Source: CAYPHA01 sp964410215
Lineage (GTDB): Bacteria; Calditrichota; Calditrichia; Calditrichales; CAYPHA01
Direction of reading: 5' to 3'
Assembly: GCA_964410215.1 (NCBI GenBank)
Contig: CAYPHA010000084.1
Span: 1 to 18,387 of the forward strand
Length of the DNA stretch: 18,387 nt
Both the position numbers and the translations under genes were made by a program. The notes beneath the pieces are model-generated. The model was not told where the DNA came from. It made no database searches and worked only from the letters and a program-made list of their open reading frames with translations. This document shows, piece by piece, positions 15,339 through 18,387 of this stretch. The stretch's first letter is position 1. Every line of letters begins with the position of its first letter.

Positions 15339-16256
15339 TCACACCGCGTTCATGAGTGTCGCGATGATGGCTTTCTGCACATGCATTCTGTTTTCGGCTT
15401 CGTCGAGTACGATTGACTGTTTGCTGTCGAGGACATCATCGGTGATTTCATCACCACGATGTGCGGGCAGACAATGCATGACCAGGGCATCCGGCCGGGC
15501 GTGTCGCATCAGGGATGTGTTCACCTGGTAGTCCAGGAAAATTTTCCTGCGCTCTTCCGCTTCTTTTTCCTGTCCCATGCTGGCCCAGACGTCTGTGTAA
15601 ACGATGTCGGCGTCTTTCACTGCTTCAACCGGATCGGTGAGCACTTCCACCTCGCTGATTCTGTGACTGTTCGTATAGTCGAGTGTATCCTGGTCCGGTT
15701 CATATCCGGAAGGCGCGCAGATAACGAGGTTCATCGGGATTTTGGCCGACAGGTTGAGCCAGGAGTTGGCGATATTGTTTCCATCGCCGATATAGGTGAT
15801 TTTGAGGTTGTCGAGATTGCCCCTGTATTCTTTCACCGTGTATATATCGGCCATAATCTGACAGGGATGGTTATAATCCGTCAGACCGTTTATGACGGGT
15901 ACGGAAGCATATTCGGCCATTTCAAGCATATGTTTATGGGCGAACAGGCGGGCCATGATAATGTCGTTATACCGTGAAATAACCCGGGCGATATCCTTAA
16001 CGGCCTCCCGGGTACCGATACCGATATCGGAAGGAGACAAATAGAGTGCATAGCCGCCGAGCTGATACATACCGGTTTCAAAAGAGATACGCGTACGGGC
16101 GGAAGGTTTTGCGAAAATCATCGCCATACTTTTTCCTTTGAGAAGATGATGTTCTTCACCGTTTTTGGTTTTCGCTTTCAATTCCGCCGTTACATCGAAT
16201 AGCGCTTCAATCTCATCCCGGCTGTAATCTGCAATGGAAATAAAATCTTTGTTCAC
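15339..16256 (-). CDS. argF: Ornithine carbamoyltransferase
   Basis: This 305-residue enzyme converts ornithine and carbamoyl phosphate to citrulline in arginine biosynthesis. The carbamoyl-phosphate site SARTR (52-56), HPCQ (130-133), the ornithine-loop motif DVWASMG (222-228) and HCLP (261-264) are all present. Length is normal for the family. The GTG at 16256 is preferred to the TTG at 16268 because GGAGG (16262-16266) lies 5 nt before it and MNKDFISIADYS is a typical N-terminus. Usually argF sits with other arg genes, whereas here it is between hslU and a polysaccharide gene. No ARG-box-like operator was recognised in the 35-nt gap before it. Confidence 0.95.
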   Translation of the reverse strand: MNKDFISIADYSRDEIEALFDVTAELKAKTKNGEEHHLLKGKSMAMIFAKPSARTRISFETGMYQLGGYALYLSPSDIGIGTREAVKDIARVISRYNDIIMARLFAHKHMLEMAEYASVPVINGLTDYNHPCQIMADIYTVKEYRGNLDNLKITYIGDGNNIANSWLNLSAKIPMNLVICAPSGYEPDQDTLDYTNSHRISEVEVLTDPVEAVKDADIVYTDVWASMGQEKEAEERRKIFLDYQVNTSLMRHARPDALVMHCLPAHRGDEITDDVLDSKQSIVLDEAENRMHVQKAIIATLMNAV

Positions 16257-16261
16257 AAGAA

Positions 16262-16266
16262 CCTCC
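16262..16266 (-). promoter_or_regulatory. Ribosome-binding site that sets the argF start
   Basis: GGAGG on the minus strand is 5 nt from the GTG at 16256 and overlaps the codons just after the alternative TTG at 16268, which it therefore argues against. Confidence 0.75.
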
Positions 16267-16291
16267 AAGGAATGTCTGGGACCGTTGCTTT

Positions 16292-17650
16292 CTAAAGGAT
16301 ATATTTACTTAAATCTTCGTCTTCGACGATGGACTTGAGCATTTCCTGAACATGTTTTGAGTCGATGGCAATCCGTTCCACTTTTTTCTCGGGAACGTCA
16401 AAAAGAATCTCCTCAAGAAGTGTCGACATAATGGTATGCAGACGTCTTGCCCCGATATTTTCAGCACGGGAATTCACGAGGGTGGCGATCCGCGCAATTT
16501 CTTCGATGGCATTATCTGCAAAATCAAGCTGCACACCCTCCGTTTCGAGCAATGCTTTATACTGTTTGATCAGCGCGTTTTCCGGTTCGGTCAGAATGCT
16601 TATAAAATCCTTTTCAGTCAGGCTGTTCAGTTCCACGCGAATGGGGAAACGGCCCTGCAGCTCCGGAATCAGGTCAGACGGTTTGCTGACGTGAAAGGCG
16701 CCGGCGGCGATAAACAGAATGTGATCGGTTTTGACCATGCCGTATTTTGTCACGACGGAAGTCCCTTCGACGATGGGCAGGAGGTCCCGTTGCACGCCCT
16801 CACGGGATACATCCGGACCGTGTTTACCTGCAGAAGAACCGGCGATTTTATCGATTTCATCCAGAAATACGATGCCCGAATTCTGAACCCGATTGATAGC
16901 AAGCCGCATAACCTCTTCCATATCAATCAATTTACCGGCTTCCTGCTGTGTTATAATTTTTATTGCTTCCGGGACGGTGGTCTTCCGTTTTTTCATTTTT
17001 TTTGGCATCAACCCGCCGAAAAGCTCCTGGATATTCATCCCCATCTCTTCAATCCCCATCGGGGAAAAAATCTGCATCGTGGGCATGTTATCAGCGGGAA
17101 CATCGATTTCAACCTGCCGGTCATCGAGCTTGCCTTCCATCAGCTGACCGCGCAGTTTTTCGCGCGTTCGTTGATGGCGTAATTCCAGTTCATCGGTTTC
17201 ATCCATTTCGCCGACCGGTTTAGCCTTTTTTGAGATAGGGGGGAGCAGCAGGTCCAGGATACGTTCGATAGCCTGTTCACGGGCTTTGCTTTCGACCGAT
17301 CGGGTTTTTTCTTCACGGACCATCTGCACGCCGATCTCCACCAGGTCGCGTACAATCGATTCCACGTCCCTGCCGACGTAACCGACTTCGGTAAACTTCG
17401 ACGCTTCCACTTTGATGAAGGGGGCATGGGCCAGCCGGGCCAGCCGCCGTGAAATTTCAGTTTTTCCCACGCCTGTGGGGCCGATCAGGATAATATTGTT
17501 CGGCATGATTTCTTCACGCAGGTCTTCCTGAACCTGCTGCCGGCGCCAGCGGTTGCGCAGGGCGATGGCCACCATTTTTTTTGCTTTATTCTGACCGATG
17601 ATATATTTATCCAGTTCCTGCACGATCTGGTTCGGTGTCAATTCTCTCAT
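16292..17650 (-). CDS. hslU: ATPase subunit of the HslUV protease
   Basis: This 452-residue AAA+ unfoldase feeds substrates to HslV. Visible features are Walker A GPTGVGKT (57-64), the pore loop GYVG (90-93), a charged I-domain (about 110-240), Walker B IVFLDEID (260-267), the sensor region LQGRFPIRVEL, and the C-terminal tail DLSKYIL that docks into HslV. Length is standard. The ATG at 17650 begins MRELTPNQIV, as in other HslU proteins. A longer frame from 17836 would overlap hslV entirely over its added part and has no HslU-like sequence. The start lies 13 nt after the hslV stop, with GAGGAG across that stop as a likely ribosome-binding site. Confidence 0.97.
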   Translation of the reverse strand: MRELTPNQIVQELDKYIIGQNKAKKMVAIALRNRWRRQQVQEDLREEIMPNNIILIGPTGVGKTEISRRLARLAHAPFIKVEASKFTEVGYVGRDVESIVRDLVEIGVQMVREEKTRSVESKAREQAIERILDLLLPPISKKAKPVGEMDETDELELRHQRTREKLRGQLMEGKLDDRQVEIDVPADNMPTMQIFSPMGIEEMGMNIQELFGGLMPKKMKKRKTTVPEAIKIITQQEAGKLIDMEEVMRLAINRVQNSGIVFLDEIDKIAGSSAGKHGPDVSREGVQRDLLPIVEGTSVVTKYGMVKTDHILFIAAGAFHVSKPSDLIPELQGRFPIRVELNSLTEKDFISILTEPENALIKQYKALLETEGVQLDFADNAIEEIARIATLVNSRAENIGARRLHTIMSTLLEEILFDVPEKKVERIAIDSKHVQEMLKSIVEDEDLSKYIL

Positions 17651-17663
17651 CCTGTAAAACTCC

Positions 17664-18215
17664 TCAATCCAGCACGTCGACGCTGATTTGGTTATTGGTA
17701 TAAATGCATATTTCGGCGGCGATTTCAAGTGACTTTCTGGCGATTTCAGCGGCATCCAGCCCGGCGTGCCGAACCAGGGCCCGTGCCGCGGCAAGAGCAT
17801 AGGGACTTCCCGATCCGATAGCCGCAATACCGTCATCCGGCTCGATAATATCTCCCGTGCCGGAAATGATGAAGATATTGTCCTTATCCATGACGGCGAG
17901 AAGCGCCTCCAGCCGCCTCAGATAACGATCGGACCGCCAGTCTTTCGCCAGTTCGACGGCCGATTTGGGCAGATTACCCGAATAGCGTTCGAGCTTTTCT
18001 TCGAAGCGCTCGAACAGCGTGAAGGCATCCGCGGCAGCACCGGCAAAGCCCGCCATGATTCTCTGATTGTATAGACGACGAATTTTCTGGGCGGAATGTT
18101 TCATTACCGTATTGCCAAGCGTCACCTGTCCGTCACCGGCCAGTGCAACCTTGTTATTATGATGAATGCCGAGTATGGTAGTACCGTAAATCGTTCCGGG
18201 GGTATGTGCTTGCAT
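17664..18215 (-). CDS. hslV: Peptidase subunit of the HslUV protease
   Basis: This 183-residue N-terminal-threonine peptidase of the proteasome family has GDGQVTLGNTVMK (28-40), KIRRLY, AGFAGAAADAFTLFERFE, ELAKDWRSDRYLRRLEA and GSGSPYALAAARAL, all characteristic of HslV. The catalytic threonine is expected at T12 (GTTILG), so the gene encodes an 11-residue leader (MQAHTPGTIYG) that must be removed. Many HslV proteins need only loss of the initiator methionine. The ATG at 18215 has AGGAAG a few nucleotides upstream. A shorter start giving a bare MTT end was looked for and is not present. It follows rpoN after 20 nt. Confidence 0.96.
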   Translation of the reverse strand: MQAHTPGTIYGTTILGIHHNNKVALAGDGQVTLGNTVMKHSAQKIRRLYNQRIMAGFAGAAADAFTLFERFEEKLERYSGNLPKSAVELAKDWRSDRYLRRLEALLAVMDKDNIFIISGTGDIIEPDDGIAAIGSGSPYALAAARALVRHAGLDAAEIARKSLEIAAEICIYTNNQISVDVLD

Positions 18216-18235
18216 ATATCTTCCTGTTTTTTGGT

Positions 18236-18387
18236 TTAAATTCCGCGGCGAAGACGCGCTACCGGTATCTGCATCTGTTCCCGGTATTTGGCAACCGTTC
18301 TGCGTGCTATCGGAAAACCTTCGCCCTTCAGCATGACAGAAATTTTTTCATCGCTGTATGGTTTTTGGGGGTCTTCGTCGTCAATTA
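18236..18387 (-). CDS. rpoN: RNA polymerase sigma-54 factor, C-terminal end (runs off window)
   Basis: Only the last 49 residues are present. They contain the RpoN box ARRTVAKYRE, the near-invariant motif that contacts the -24 promoter element, preceded by the family's usual PYSDEKISVML and followed by QIPVARLRR. The stop TAA is at 18236-18238. It is the first visible gene of the minus-strand run, and hslV starts 20 nt downstream. Confidence 0.93.
   Translation of the reverse strand, partial: IDDEDPQKPYSDEKISVMLKGEGFPIARRTVAKYREQMQIPVARLRRGI

Noticed and set aside
16436..17182. Open frame of 248 codons antisense to hslU
   Set aside because: hslU motifs are unambiguous on the minus strand, and the antisense frame has no domain or start signal.
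17651..17836. N-terminal extension of hslU
   Set aside because: The extra residues overlap hslV in another frame and are not HslU-like. The ATG at 17650 fits the family exactly.

Overview
The window looks like chromosomal DNA of a Gram-negative bacterium. It carries an outer-membrane polysaccharide export protein, a Wzz-type chain-length regulator, RpoN and HslVU. Most genes have a moderate-to-high G+C content. Six SLBB repeats in the export protein, a cysteine desulfurase-SelD fusion, HEAT-repeat proteins and intergenic GGAAGTA-type tandem repeats would fit an uncultivated lineage near the FCB group. That placement is a guess: no rRNA or other phylogenetic marker was compared.

Layout, left to right. 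(1) 1-2678, minus strand: a large SLBB/Wza-like export protein followed by the 5' part of a Wzz-like gene that runs off the window. Base composition falls to about 27% G+C (hand count) from position 410 leftwards, as if an AT-rich polysaccharide cassette begins there. (2) 2679-3065: a repeat-bearing divergent intergenic region with a candidate sigma-54 promoter for the export gene. (3) 3066-6175, plus strand: a cysteine desulfurase fused to a complete selenophosphate synthetase, then a metallophosphoesterase. (4) 6193-7012: an IS200-like REP-associated tyrosine transposase (RAYT) gene whose coding sequence contains a perfect 28-bp palindrome starting with GTAG, with a related smaller hairpin just downstream. 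(5) 7238-10311, plus strand: a long HEAT-repeat protein ending in a zinc-ribbon-like module, then a SAM-dependent methyltransferase with its own promoter-like sequence. (6) 10308-18387, minus strand: a tightly packed run of eight genes, read in transcription order as rpoN (3' end), hslV, hslU, argF, a FemAB/GNAT-like acyltransferase, a polysaccharide-deacetylase-like protein, a family 4 glycosyltransferase and a Wzx-like flippase. Gaps are at most about 35 nt and four junctions are within 7 nt or overlap.

How the genes fit together. The export protein, Wzz-like protein, flippase, glycosyltransferase, deacetylase-like protein and acyltransferase could all serve one surface-polysaccharide pathway, split here between two loci. 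The second locus is placed behind housekeeping genes (sigma-54, HslUV protease, arginine biosynthesis). The desulfurase-SelD fusion would release selenium from selenocysteine (or sulfur from cysteine) and pass it within one polypeptide to selenophosphate synthesis. No SelA, SelB, SelC or YbbB gene is visible here, so the use made of the selenophosphate cannot be told.

I found no CRISPR array, tRNA, rRNA or phage genes. Nothing here is clearly a wholly new system. The most unusual items are the desulfurase-SelD fusion, the REP-like palindrome embedded in the RAYT gene, and the rpoN-hslVU-argF-polysaccharide gene run.
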